From Geopseudomonas sagittaria (GTDB lineage: Bacteria; Pseudomonadota; Gammaproteobacteria; Pseudomonadales; Pseudomonadaceae), in contig NZ_FOXM01000002.1 of the NCBI RefSeq assembly GCF_900115715.1, positions 1 to 64,000 of the forward strand: a stretch of 64,000 bases of DNA, written 5' to 3'. Position 1 is the first letter of the stretch. Each line of letters opens with the position of its first letter. The notes under the pieces were generated by a model, which made no database searches, was not told the DNA's origin, and was given only the letters and a program-made list of their open reading frames with translations. Below are positions 9,068 to 16,812 of this stretch, in pieces. The position numbers were made by a program, and so were the translations under genes.

Positions 9068-9337
9068 TCAGTTCGTGGTCTTAGGCATTCGGCGGCCAGC
9101 GTCGCCAAAGCGCCACTTGACCATGTCCTCGTCCACCGCTGCGGCCATCTCGGCATCCATGAACACCACGTTGTTGTGGCTACAGAACGACACAAAGGCC
9201 TCATGCGGCAGCACCAACTCGACGAACAGGTCGGGGTAGCCAATGGCGAAGTCAAACTCCACGAACTTGGCTTCGGGCTCGCTGCGGACGCGGACGTAGC
9301 GTTTGAGCTGCTCAAAGTTATTGTCCGATGCAGTCAT
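9068..9337 (-). CDS. dmpK: phenol hydroxylase assembly subunit P0
   Basis: This 89-residue protein is the first gene of the operon. DmpK proteins bind the oxygenase and help insert iron; they are needed for growth on phenol but inhibit turnover in excess. The start at MTASDNNFEQLKRYVRV is preceded by a good ribosome site (GGAGATACCGAG) and lies about 30 bases downstream of the expected transcription start of the sigma-54 promoter at 9378-9393. Confidence 0.93.
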   Translation of the reverse strand: MTASDNNFEQLKRYVRVRSEPEAKFVEFDFAIGYPDLFVELVLPHEAFVSFCSHNNVVFMDAEMAAAVDEDMVKWRFGDAGRRMPKTTN

Positions 9338-9377
9338 CTCGGTATCTCCAGGTTGCGCTGCTTGCCTGGAGCAATAG

Positions 9378-9393
9378 AGCAACAGCTGTGCCA
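9378..9393 (-). promoter_or_regulatory. sigma-54 promoter Po of the phenol operon
   Basis: On the minus strand the sequence TGGCACAGCTGTTGCT matches the sigma-54 -24/-12 consensus (TGGCAC, 5 bases, TTGC) exactly. It lies 41 bases upstream of the dmpK start codon, where Po promoters of dmp operons are found. DmpR with phenol bound would activate it. Confidence 0.9.
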
Positions 9394-9422
9394 GGGTCTC
9401 GGCGGGTGGTTTGGATTTTTTA

Positions 9423-9435
9423 TAAGCTGTTGATG
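9423..9435 (-). promoter_or_regulatory. probable IHF site
   Basis: The minus-strand sequence CATCAACAGCTTA fits the IHF consensus WATCARNNNNTTR except the first base and is flanked by an A-rich run. It lies between the activator site and the -24 element, the usual position for IHF-assisted bending at DmpR/XylR promoters. Confidence 0.5.
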
Positions 9436-9525
9436 CAAAAGGATTTTTTGCTTTATCGGCGGCTAAGATCGGCCGTTTTTCAGAGCTTTTTGGTCCTTGG
9501 CGGGCGGCCAGGGTGGGGTGGGGCT

Positions 9526-9545
9526 TTGATCATTTGGAGAATCAA
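9526..9545. promoter_or_regulatory. candidate DmpR upstream activating site
   Basis: TTGATCATTTGGAGAATCAA is an imperfect inverted repeat resembling the TTGATCAATTGATCAA-type sites bound by DmpR and XylR. Its centre is about 150 bases upstream of the -12/-24 elements, a typical distance. A second site was not recognised. Confidence 0.5.
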
Positions 9546-9730
9546 CCGATGTGCTTGTGCAAATGCACAGGTGAAGATGTCGACACAGGCGGGGAGGGCT
9601 TGTGCAAGGCCTGGATTGGCGATTGATGTGATGATTGAGCAGCTCCACAAGCCCTGTGGGTGGGGTGCGCCTTGCTCGATTGGTTGTTTTTTTTTGCGTT
9701 ACAGGCTTCTATATCGCGCTCTGCCGCTAG

Positions 9731-9749
9731 CAGCCTGTTGAAATTCGCC
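9731..9749 (+). repeat. IS left terminal inverted repeat
   Basis: CAGCCTGTTGAAATTCGCC is the exact reverse complement of the sequence at 11037-11055. It is preceded directly by the target duplication CTAG. Confidence 0.95.
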
Positions 9750-9874
9750 ACTATGACCGCGCCCACTGCTCCGTATGCAGCTGTGGGCGCGGCGCATAGA
9801 TCTTTTTCAAGGCATAGCGCAGGGTAAATCACGGGATTTAGCTCGATCTGGACGCACCTTCCCCGTGAGCAGGC

Positions 9875-10966
9875 TCATGCGCGTGTGCCTGCAGCTATCA
9901 GCTTCGGCAAGCGCACCAGGTTGCTCGCGGCCATGGCCAACTGGAACAGCGCTTCGACGCGCTCGAGGCCTCGCTGCTTCACTTGGCGAAGCCCTGCCGT
10001 CGCCTTGAGCCAGCCGAAGTGGGTTTCGATCCAGGCACGGATCTTCAAGCTCAGGGCATAGCCGGCATGACGCGTCGTGCGGCCGTCGATAGCACTGCGC
10101 CGGCCACTGGTATTCTGGGCCACATGAGGTGTCACGCCGAGGGCGCGACAGGCGGCCACGAAGTCTGCCGTGTCATAGGCCTTGTCCGCGGCCAGGGTGC
10201 GCCGACGGCGGCCACCCAGTTCACTCAGCATGGCCAGCGCCGTCTCGCGTTCGCCGCGCCCACTGGCCAGGCTCACGCGTGCACTGCGCACCAGGCCGCT
10301 GCGGTGCTCCATGAGCACATGCCCCATGTAGCTCAACTGAGCACCGGTGTTGTGACTTTTGCGATAGAGCCGGGCATCCGGATCGCTGGTCGAGGCATGG
10401 GTATCGTTGCTGCGCTTCTGACCTTTGAAATCAGGCTGGGCATTACGGGGACCAGGCCCTTGAGCATCCGGAGGATCGTCCTTGGGACGGAAGCTCTTCT
10501 GCGAGGCCCAAGCCTGCAGCAGTGTGCCGTCGACCGAAAAGTGCTCATCCGAAATCAGCCCCTGCTTCTCGGCCAGGCGCACCACTTCGCTCAGAAACTC
10601 TGCGGTCACCGCCTGACCATTCAGACGGTCGCGGTTCTTTGAAAACACCGAGTGGTCCCACACCGGATCATCGATGGCCAACCCAACGAACCAGCGAAAC
10701 AGCAGGTTGTAGCCAAGCTGCTCCATGAGCATGCGCTCGCTACGCAGCGAGTAGAACAATTGCAGCAACTGCGCCCGCATCAGTTTCTCAGGGGCAATCG
10801 AGGCACGCCCTGTATCTGCATAAAGCGTGTCGAACAGGCCACTCATCCGCTGCAGAGCAGCGTCTGCCAGCTTGCGGATTTCTCGCAGGGGGTGATCCAC
10901 CGGTACGAAATCGTCGAGCTTGGCGACAGTGAACAGTGCTTCCTGAGTGATATCGGCTCCGCGCAT
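9875..10966 (-). CDS. IS5-family transposase
   Basis: This 363-residue DDE transposase starts at MRGADITQEALFT, a common start for the group; a TTG-initiated extension of 18 codons is possible. It has the N-terminal DUF772-type helix-rich domain (LREIRKLADAAL to WFVGLAIDD) and the catalytic acids in SVDGTLLQAWAS (first D), AADKAYDTADF (second D) and ETHFGWLK (E). No frameshift or stop is seen, so it is probably functional. Confidence 0.93.
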   Translation of the reverse strand: MRGADITQEALFTVAKLDDFVPVDHPLREIRKLADAALQRMSGLFDTLYADTGRASIAPEKLMRAQLLQLFYSLRSERMLMEQLGYNLLFRWFVGLAIDDPVWDHSVFSKNRDRLNGQAVTAEFLSEVVRLAEKQGLISDEHFSVDGTLLQAWASQKSFRPKDDPPDAQGPGPRNAQPDFKGQKRSNDTHASTSDPDARLYRKSHNTGAQLSYMGHVLMEHRSGLVRSARVSLASGRGERETALAMLSELGGRRRRTLAADKAYDTADFVAACRALGVTPHVAQNTSGRRSAIDGRTTRHAGYALSLKIRAWIETHFGWLKATAGLRQVKQRGLERVEALFQLAMAASNLVRLPKLIAAGTRA

Positions 10967-11036
10967 GACAATCGAGGGCTCTGGCAAGCTGGAGCCGATA
11001 TCGTAAACCTCATGCCGCAAAGTCAGACAGGGCGTG

Positions 11037-11055
11037 GGCGAATTTCAACAGGCTG
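11037..11055 (-). repeat. IS right terminal inverted repeat
   Basis: GGCGAATTTCAACAGGCTG is the perfect complement of the left end. The duplicated CTAG follows at 11056-11059. Confidence 0.95.
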
Positions 11056-11131
11056 CTAGGGCCGTGTCCCGCCGTAGCTCCACAGGGCGCCGGGAGCCCC
11101 CCTTCACAACTATAATCAGGGGATATGCCTA

Positions 11132-12823
11132 ATGACCAAGAAGAACAATCAACAGCTGCCATACCCTGATGTTCATGACCTGAGTGATCTGATCCATTTC
11201 CTTAGCGAGGAAGGCAAGATCTGGTTCGGCGAACAGCGAATGTTGCTGATGCCGCTCTCGTCGCTAGCCAACTTCCGCCGCGAGATCATTAATCTGCTTG
11301 GTGTCGAGCGTGCCAAGGGGTTCTTCCTGCGCCTGGGTTATCAGTCCGGTCTTAAGGATGCCGAGCTGACGCGCAAGCTCCGACCTAACAGCAGCGAGCT
11401 GGACAACTTTCTTGCCGGTCCGCAGCTGCATATGCTCAAAGGCATGGCTCGTACGCCCGTTGTTAACGCTGACATCGACATCGAAACGGGCCGCTTTTAT
11501 GTCGAGGCAGAATGGATTGACTCATTCGAGGTAGATATCTGCCAGACTGAACTGGGCCTGATGGAGCAGCCGGTTTGCTGGACGCTACTCGGCTATGCCT
11601 GCGGCTATTCTTCGTCTTTCATGGGCCGCGAGATCATCTACAAGGAGGTCAGCTGTCGCGGCTGTGGCGACGACAAGTGCAGGGTGATCGGTAAGAGAGC
11701 CGAAGACTGGGAGGATGCTGCCGAGTTTAGGGCTTATTTCAAGAGCGATCCGGTGATTGACGAGCTCTACGAGCTACAGTCGCAGATCACCTGCCTTCGC
11801 AGCCGTCTACAGAGTCAGGATGGCCAGTACTACGGTATCGGTCAGTCCCAGGCCTACCAGCGGGTCTGCCAGATAATCGACAAGGCGGCGCGCGGCAAAG
11901 TGTCTGTGCTGCTGCTCGGTGAGACCGGAGTCGGCAAGGAGGTCATCGCGCGTAGCGTGCACCTGCGCAGCGCGCGTGCTGATCAGCTATTCGTGCCGGT
12001 GAACTGCGCAGCGATTCCGCCAGACCTGATCGAGGCGGAGCTGTTCGGTGTCGAGAAAGGTGCCTATACCGGCGCCATACAGTCGCGCCCCGGGCGCTTC
12101 GAGCGCGCCCATGGCGGCACTATCTTCCTCGACGAGGTTATCGAGCTTACCCCGCGCGCCCAGGCCACACTGCTGCGCGTGCTACAGGAGGGTGAGCTGG
12201 AGAGGGTCGGCGGCTATCACGCACGAAAGATAGACGTACGGGTAATAGCCGCGACCAACGAGGATCTCGCTGAGGCGGTACAGGCTGGGCGCTTCCGCGC
12301 TGACCTGTTCTACCGTCTCAATGTGTTCCCGGTGCAGATACCGCCGCTGCGTGAGCGCCGTGAGGACATCCCATTGCTGGTCGAACACTTTCTCAAGAAG
12401 TTCCACGACGAGTACGGCAAGAAGACCCTTGGCCTGTCCGACCGCGCCATCGAGGCCTGCCAGCAGTATGCCTGGCCGGGCAACATCCGCGAGCTGGAAA
12501 ACGTCATTGAGCGTGGGGTGATCCTTACCGACAGCAACGAGAGCATCAGCGTCGAGGCGCTGTTCCCCGGTCTGGAGCTGAAGAGGCAGAGAATAGGCGT
12601 CCGTCGCTTGTCCAGCGCTGGTGATCTGGTTCAGCGCAGTCAATGGCTCTCCGAGATCCTCGCAGAGGGAGTCAGTCTTGAGGAGGTAGAGGCTGCTCTG
12701 ATGCGCGAGGCCATGGAGCGCAGCAGCCAGAACGTGTCGGGCGCCGCGCGTCTCCTTGGCATGACCCGCGCAGCCCTGGCCTACAGGCTGAAGAAGATTG
12801 GCTTCGAGTTTCAAGAGGAGTAG
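11132..12823 (+). CDS. dmpR: phenol-responsive sigma-54 activator
   Basis: This 563-residue regulator senses phenols and activates Po. The N-terminal sensory domain (about 16-205) includes the V4R-type zinc site with Cys149, Glu172, Cys175 and Cys183, in the spacing known from MopR/DmpR. A short linker precedes the AAA+ domain: Walker A GETGVGKE (263-270), the sigma-54 contact loop GAYTGA (310-315) and Walker B IFLDEV (331-336). A Fis-type helix-turn-helix ends the protein ([18 protein letters not shown]). It is intact and divergent from the operon, but the IS lies only 76 bases upstream and probably removed part of its native promoter region. Confidence 0.96.
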   Translation: MTKKNNQQLPYPDVHDLSDLIHFLSEEGKIWFGEQRMLLMPLSSLANFRREIINLLGVERAKGFFLRLGYQSGLKDAELTRKLRPNSSELDNFLAGPQLHMLKGMARTPVVNADIDIETGRFYVEAEWIDSFEVDICQTELGLMEQPVCWTLLGYACGYSSSFMGREIIYKEVSCRGCGDDKCRVIGKRAEDWEDAAEFRAYFKSDPVIDELYELQSQITCLRSRLQSQDGQYYGIGQSQAYQRVCQIIDKAARGKVSVLLLGETGVGKEVIARSVHLRSARADQLFVPVNCAAIPPDLIEAELFGVEKGAYTGAIQSRPGRFERAHGGTIFLDEVIELTPRAQATLLRVLQEGELERVGGYHARKIDVRVIAATNEDLAEAVQAGRFRADLFYRLNVFPVQIPPLRERREDIPLLVEHFLKKFHDEYGKKTLGLSDRAIEACQQYAWPGNIRELENVIERGVILTDSNESISVEALFPGLELKRQRIGVRRLSSAGDLVQRSQWLSEILAEGVSLEEVEAALMREAMERSSQNVSGAARLLGMTRAALAYRLKKIGFEFQEE

Positions 12824-13279
12824 CGATGTAGGAGCTCGCTAGAGCTACCAGAGCCTCCAGCACACTGCCTGTGGCAAATGGCCTGCTGAATCTGGAATTT
12901 TTTCCAGCCTCGGCCAAAGCTCGTCACTGAGCATCAATCGGGGCATTACAACCCCGCAGGGTTATTGGTGTAGGAGCCTCAGTTCTGCGGATTTGCTCTT
13001 CTTCCTCAATGCCCCTGCCGCGAAACGTCGACAGCCCCCTAGGCCCTGCACCGGATGTTTTAGCATTTGGACAAGCCCCCGCGCGACTTTACCAGTTGCT
13101 TAAGTGCAGGCCTTCCCGATAGCGGCGGGAAGTAATCGCGCACTCATCGAAATTATAAAAAATCATTACGTATCAATACGTTAGTTGATAGCTGGAGCGC
13201 CGTGCGAGGCTTGGCACAGCGGTTGCTATAGGTCATCCAACTGCTTCTCAACAAAAACAAGACAGTAGTGGTGACCCTG
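12824..13279. other. intergenic region between dmpR and the envelope module
   Basis: No gene is seen. CTGGAATTTTTTCCAG at 12892-12907 can form a 6-bp hairpin and may serve as a weak end for dmpR, but no T-run follows. Two copies of a TGTAGGAGC word (near 12829 and 12970) resemble degraded Pseudomonas REP sequences. An AT-rich patch with a perfect inverted repeat lies at 13150-13190 (listed separately). Confidence 0.45.
13168..13181. promoter_or_regulatory. inverted repeat, possible operator of the envelope module
   Basis: ACGTATCAATACGT is a perfect 6-bp inverted repeat with a 2-base spacer, inside an AT-rich patch about 100 bases upstream of the first gene. Position and symmetry suggest a regulator site. 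No known regulator was matched. Confidence 0.3.
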
Positions 13280-14299
13280 ATGCTCCGCTTTCCCGCGTCA
13301 GCGCACGGCCGTAGCGGCCTGCGCCCACAATCCCTGCGTGCACTGCGCAGCCTCTCCGTTCTGCTCGCCTTGCCTGCGGCCCTAACCGGTTGCGAGGCCG
13401 CCCTCGATCTGGCCGGCGTCGAACAGCAGAGCCAACAGGCCAGCCAGCGCACAGACTTCTACCAGGCCATGGCCGCCAACCCGCGGGTGGCCCTGCTGGC
13501 CGGCAACGACGGCGTACTGCTCGCCAGCGCCGACCAGGGTTCGAACTGGCAGCGCCGGCAGATCGCCAGCGGCGCCAGCATCATCGACCTCGACGCCTGC
13601 GGTGACGGCAGCTTCATCGCCCTCGGCTTCGACAACCGCCTGTGGCACAGCCGCGACGACGGTCTCAGTTGGCAGTCCCTCGAGCTGCCGACCAAGGAAC
13701 AGATGATGACCTCCACCTGTGCCCCGGACGGCAGTTGGTGGGTGGCCGGAAGCTACAGCACCCTGCTGAGCAGCAGCGACCAAGGCGATAACTGGGAGGA
13801 GAACAGCCTGGACGAGGACGCCACGCTGACTACCCTGCAGTTCCTCGACGCGCAGCAGGCGGTACTCACCGGCGAGTTCGGCCTGGTGTACATCAGTGGT
13901 GACGGTGGCACCAGCTGGCAGCAGGCCGGCAGCCTGCCGGACGAGTTCTATCCGCACGCCAGCCACTTCGCCAGCCTGGAGGAGGGCTGGGTCGGCGGCC
14001 TCAACGGCTTCATCTACCACACCAGCGATGGCGGCGAGAGCTGGCAGCGCCAAATCACCCCGTCGGCCGCGCCGATATTCAACTTCAGTGCCAACCGTGA
14101 CGGTCTGTTCGCCATAGGCGACCACAGCAGCGTGCTGCGCCTGGCCGGCGAGCGCTGGGAAACCCTGCCGACCCCCAACGCGCCGGTTTACCTGCGTGCC
14201 GCCAGCAGTAGCAACGACCATCGTCTGACCGTCGCCGGCGGCCGCGGCCTACTGCTCAATCTCGATACCCGTCCGGCCCTGGCCGCCCAGGCTCAGTGA
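13280..14299 (+). CDS. YCF48/BNR-repeat lipoprotein
   Basis: The protein (about 339 residues) has a basic N-terminus, a hydrophobic stretch and a lipobox LTGC (Cys38), so it is probably a lipoprotein. The rest consists of repeated SADQGSNWQ-, SRDDGLSWQ-, SSDQGDNWE- and TSDGGESWQ-like blades, the Asp-box pattern of YCF48/sialidase-type beta-propellers. Such proteins often act as assembly factors. The RND-type gene follows 10 bases later, so the two are coupled. A GTG 12 bases upstream is an alternative start. Function in this module is unknown. Confidence 0.75.
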   Translation: MLRFPASAHGRSGLRPQSLRALRSLSVLLALPAALTGCEAALDLAGVEQQSQQASQRTDFYQAMAANPRVALLAGNDGVLLASADQGSNWQRRQIASGASIIDLDACGDGSFIALGFDNRLWHSRDDGLSWQSLELPTKEQMMTSTCAPDGSWWVAGSYSTLLSSSDQGDNWEENSLDEDATLTTLQFLDAQQAVLTGEFGLVYISGDGGTSWQQAGSLPDEFYPHASHFASLEEGWVGGLNGFIYHTSDGGESWQRQITPSAAPIFNFSANRDGLFAIGDHSSVLRLAGERWETLPTPNAPVYLRAASSSNDHRLTVAGGRGLLLNLDTRPALAAQAQ

Positions 14300-14309
14300 G
14301 GCTCTGACC

Positions 14310-16769
14310 ATGTCCATGCATCATTTCACCCACGTCTTCCATCTGGCTAAGGTCTGGCTGTTCCGCCACCCGCGTACGGTACTGGCGATCATTGCCGCGC
14401 TGACCATCTTCTTCGCCCTGCGCATCCCGGCGCTCAAGGTCTACACCGACTTTGCCGACCTGCTGCCCCAAGAGCATCCGTACATCCAGCTGCACAACAG
14501 CATCAAGGACACCTTCGGCGGCGCCAACGTGCTGGTGATCGGCGTCGAGTTCAAGGATGGCGACCTGTTCAGCAACGAGAACCTAGCCACCCTCGACCGT
14601 GTCACCCAGGGTGTCGACAGCCTGCCGGGGGTCAACCATAACCTGGTCAGCAGCCTGACCCACCGCAACTCGCGCAAGATCTGGCTCACCGAGGTCGGCA
14701 GCATCAACTCCGAGTCCTACTACCAGGCCGAGTTCGGCCCGCTCGACGACGCCCAGCTAGCGGCGATGAAGGCCGACGTGGTGGCCAACCCACGGGTTTA
14801 CGGCCCGCTGGTATCGCCTGACCTCAAGGTGGCGCTGGTCAAGGCGCAGCTGATCGAGGGCCAACTCGACTACGAGAAGACCTTCGCCCAGCTGCAGGCC
14901 TTGCGCCAGGCGGAAACCCGCGACGATGTGACTCTGTACGCCACCGGCCAGCCGGTGCTGGTCGGCTGGGCCTACACCTACATGGAGCAGATCCTGCAGA
15001 TCTTCGTGTTCACCGTGCTGGCCATGCTGGCGCTGCTAGTGTTCCACTTCCGCAAGGCCTACGGCGTGCTGATCCCGCTGGGCGGGGTGATGATCTCGAC
15101 CATCTGGGGCCTGGGCATCATCAGTCTGCTCGGCTACAACCTTGACCCGCTGGGCCTGGTGATCCCCTTCCTGATCGCTGCCCGCGCCATGAGCCACGGC
15201 GTGCAGCTGGTCGAGCGCTACTACGCTGAGGTGCGCGAACTCGGCGACGGCCAGCTGGCCGCGCGCGCCACTTTCGACAGTCTGTTCCGCCCCGGTACCC
15301 TAGGCATTGCCTCGGACGCCATTGGCCTGGCGCTGATCGCCATCGGCTCTATCGCTCTCAACACCAAGCTGGGCATATATGCCTCGCTGTGGGCGACCAC
15401 GGTGATCTTCTCGGTGCTGATCGGTGTGCCGCTACTGCTGTCGATCCTGCCGCAGCCGAAAAATCCGGAGATCAAGGAAACTTTCCTGCGACACATCGGC
15501 GCCAGCTGCGCTGCAACCGTGTCGCGTCCCGGCGCCGCCAGCAAGCTGCTGTGGCTGGCGGCCGCGGCCATCCTAGCCGGCCTTTGGGCCTCCTCGCTGG
15601 TGAAGATTGGTGACTCCGAGCCCGGCTCGCCGATCCTCTATCCTGAACACGACTACAACGTGTCGTCCAAGGCTATCAACGAGCGCTTTCCCGGCTCCGA
15701 GGAGCTGTACATCATCGCCGAGCACGCCGAGAAGGGCGGCATCAAACGCCCGGAAGTGCTGCAGGCGCTGCAGTCGCTGCAGTCGCACATGCTCGCCGAC
15801 CCCGCGGTGGGAGGCAGCAAGGGCCTGCCGGACCTGATCAAGCAGGTCAACCGGCTGATGCACAACGACGACCCGCGCTGGTTCCAGATCCCCCACGACG
15901 CCGATTACGTCGGCGGGCTGATGTTCACCTACATGGCCTCCAGCCCGATCCCCGGCGCCCTAGACGAGTTCAACGACACCGACGACCGCATCGCCAACCT
16001 GGTCTTCTACTACAAGGACCGCCAGGGCGAGACCATCCGCCGCGCCATGCACATGGCCAAGCAGTGGATCGCCGAGCACGGCGAGGAGGTTCCGGGCCTG
16101 ACCATCCGCCTGGCCGGCGGCACCCTCGGCGTCGCCGCGTCGATGAACGAGTCGGCGTTCGAAACCAATTTGGTGGTGCTGCCGCTGGTGTTCCTGCTGA
16201 TTTTCGCCTTCGTCATGGTGTTCTACACCAGCTGGCATGCCGGCCTGATGATGCTGATGGCCATGCTGTTCGCCACCGTACTGACCTACGCCTACATGGG
16301 CCTGGCCGGGATGAGCATCGACATCAACACGGTGCCGGTGATCGCCGTGGGCATCGGCGTGGGCATCGACTACTCAATCTACATGATGGACCGCATCCGC
16401 GAGGAGATGGTCAAGAGCGGCAACCTATCCCACGCCGTGCACCGTGCCATCGCCACCACTGGCATGGCGATCAGCTTCACCGCACTGACCCTGATGGCCG
16501 GCATCATCATGTGGGTGCTGCTCTCCGACCTGCGCTTCCAGGCCGACGCCGCCATGCTGCTGTGCGTGATGATCGTGATCAACGGCATAGCCGCCATGCT
16601 GCTGGCGCCGGCCTGGGTGCTGGTGTTCAAGCCGCGCTTCATCACCGACGCCTACGTTGATGAAGACGGCATCATCCACGCCGACCACGACCAGCCTGCC
16701 GAATCCCTGCCGGCGGCCCAGACCAGGGCCGACGACGGGTTGCCGTACGGGGTTGCTCGCTCGGCCTGA
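14310..16769 (+). CDS. MMPL/RND-family transporter
   Basis: This 819-residue inner-membrane protein has the repeated layout of hydrophobe/MMPL transporters: TM1 (about 25-45), a large periplasmic loop, TM2-6 (about 235-385), then a second set with TM7 near 415, a loop, and TM8-12 from about 630. The segment GIGVGIDYSIYMMDRIREE is typical of the family. No membrane-fusion protein gene is adjacent, which separates it from tripartite drug pumps. Relatives move lipids or other hydrophobic compounds. Substrate and direction cannot be told from sequence. Confidence 0.82.
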   Translation: MSMHHFTHVFHLAKVWLFRHPRTVLAIIAALTIFFALRIPALKVYTDFADLLPQEHPYIQLHNSIKDTFGGANVLVIGVEFKDGDLFSNENLATLDRVTQGVDSLPGVNHNLVSSLTHRNSRKIWLTEVGSINSESYYQAEFGPLDDAQLAAMKADVVANPRVYGPLVSPDLKVALVKAQLIEGQLDYEKTFAQLQALRQAETRDDVTLYATGQPVLVGWAYTYMEQILQIFVFTVLAMLALLVFHFRKAYGVLIPLGGVMISTIWGLGIISLLGYNLDPLGLVIPFLIAARAMSHGVQLVERYYAEVRELGDGQLAARATFDSLFRPGTLGIASDAIGLALIAIGSIALNTKLGIYASLWATTVIFSVLIGVPLLLSILPQPKNPEIKETFLRHIGASCAATVSRPGAASKLLWLAAAAILAGLWASSLVKIGDSEPGSPILYPEHDYNVSSKAINERFPGSEELYIIAEHAEKGGIKRPEVLQALQSLQSHMLADPAVGGSKGLPDLIKQVNRLMHNDDPRWFQIPHDADYVGGLMFTYMASSPIPGALDEFNDTDDRIANLVFYYKDRQGETIRRAMHMAKQWIAEHGEEVPGLTIRLAGGTLGVAASMNESAFETNLVVLPLVFLLIFAFVMVFYTSWHAGLMMLMAMLFATVLTYAYMGLAGMSIDINTVPVIAVGIGVGIDYSIYMMDRIREEMVKSGNLSHAVHRAIATTGMAISFTALTLMAGIIMWVLLSDLRFQADAAMLLCVMIVINGIAAMLLAPAWVLVFKPRFITDAYVDEDGIIHADHDQPAESLPAAQTRADDGLPYGVARSA

Positions 16770-16812
16770 GGCCGGGCGAGCTGTCCTGCTCATGACCGTT
16801 AGAGGAACTGCC

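Larger units (their letters stand above)
9338..9730. other. regulatory intergenic region before dmpK
   Basis: This stretch of about 390 bases has no gene. It holds the Po-type sigma-54 promoter, a probable IHF site and a candidate activator site (listed separately), and ends at the left target duplication of the IS element. Beyond about 9550 no further motif is convincing. Confidence 0.7.
9731..11055 (-). mobile_element. complete IS5-family insertion sequence
   Basis: The 1325-bp element is bounded by perfect 19-bp inverted repeats (left end CAGCCTGTTGAAATTCGCC) and flanked by the 4-bp direct duplication CTAG (9727-9730 and 11056-11059). One transposase gene fills most of it. End structure, CTAG target and transposase all fit the IS5 family. 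Both ends and the gene look intact, so it may be recent and active. It separates dmpR from the operon promoter region. Confidence 0.95.
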
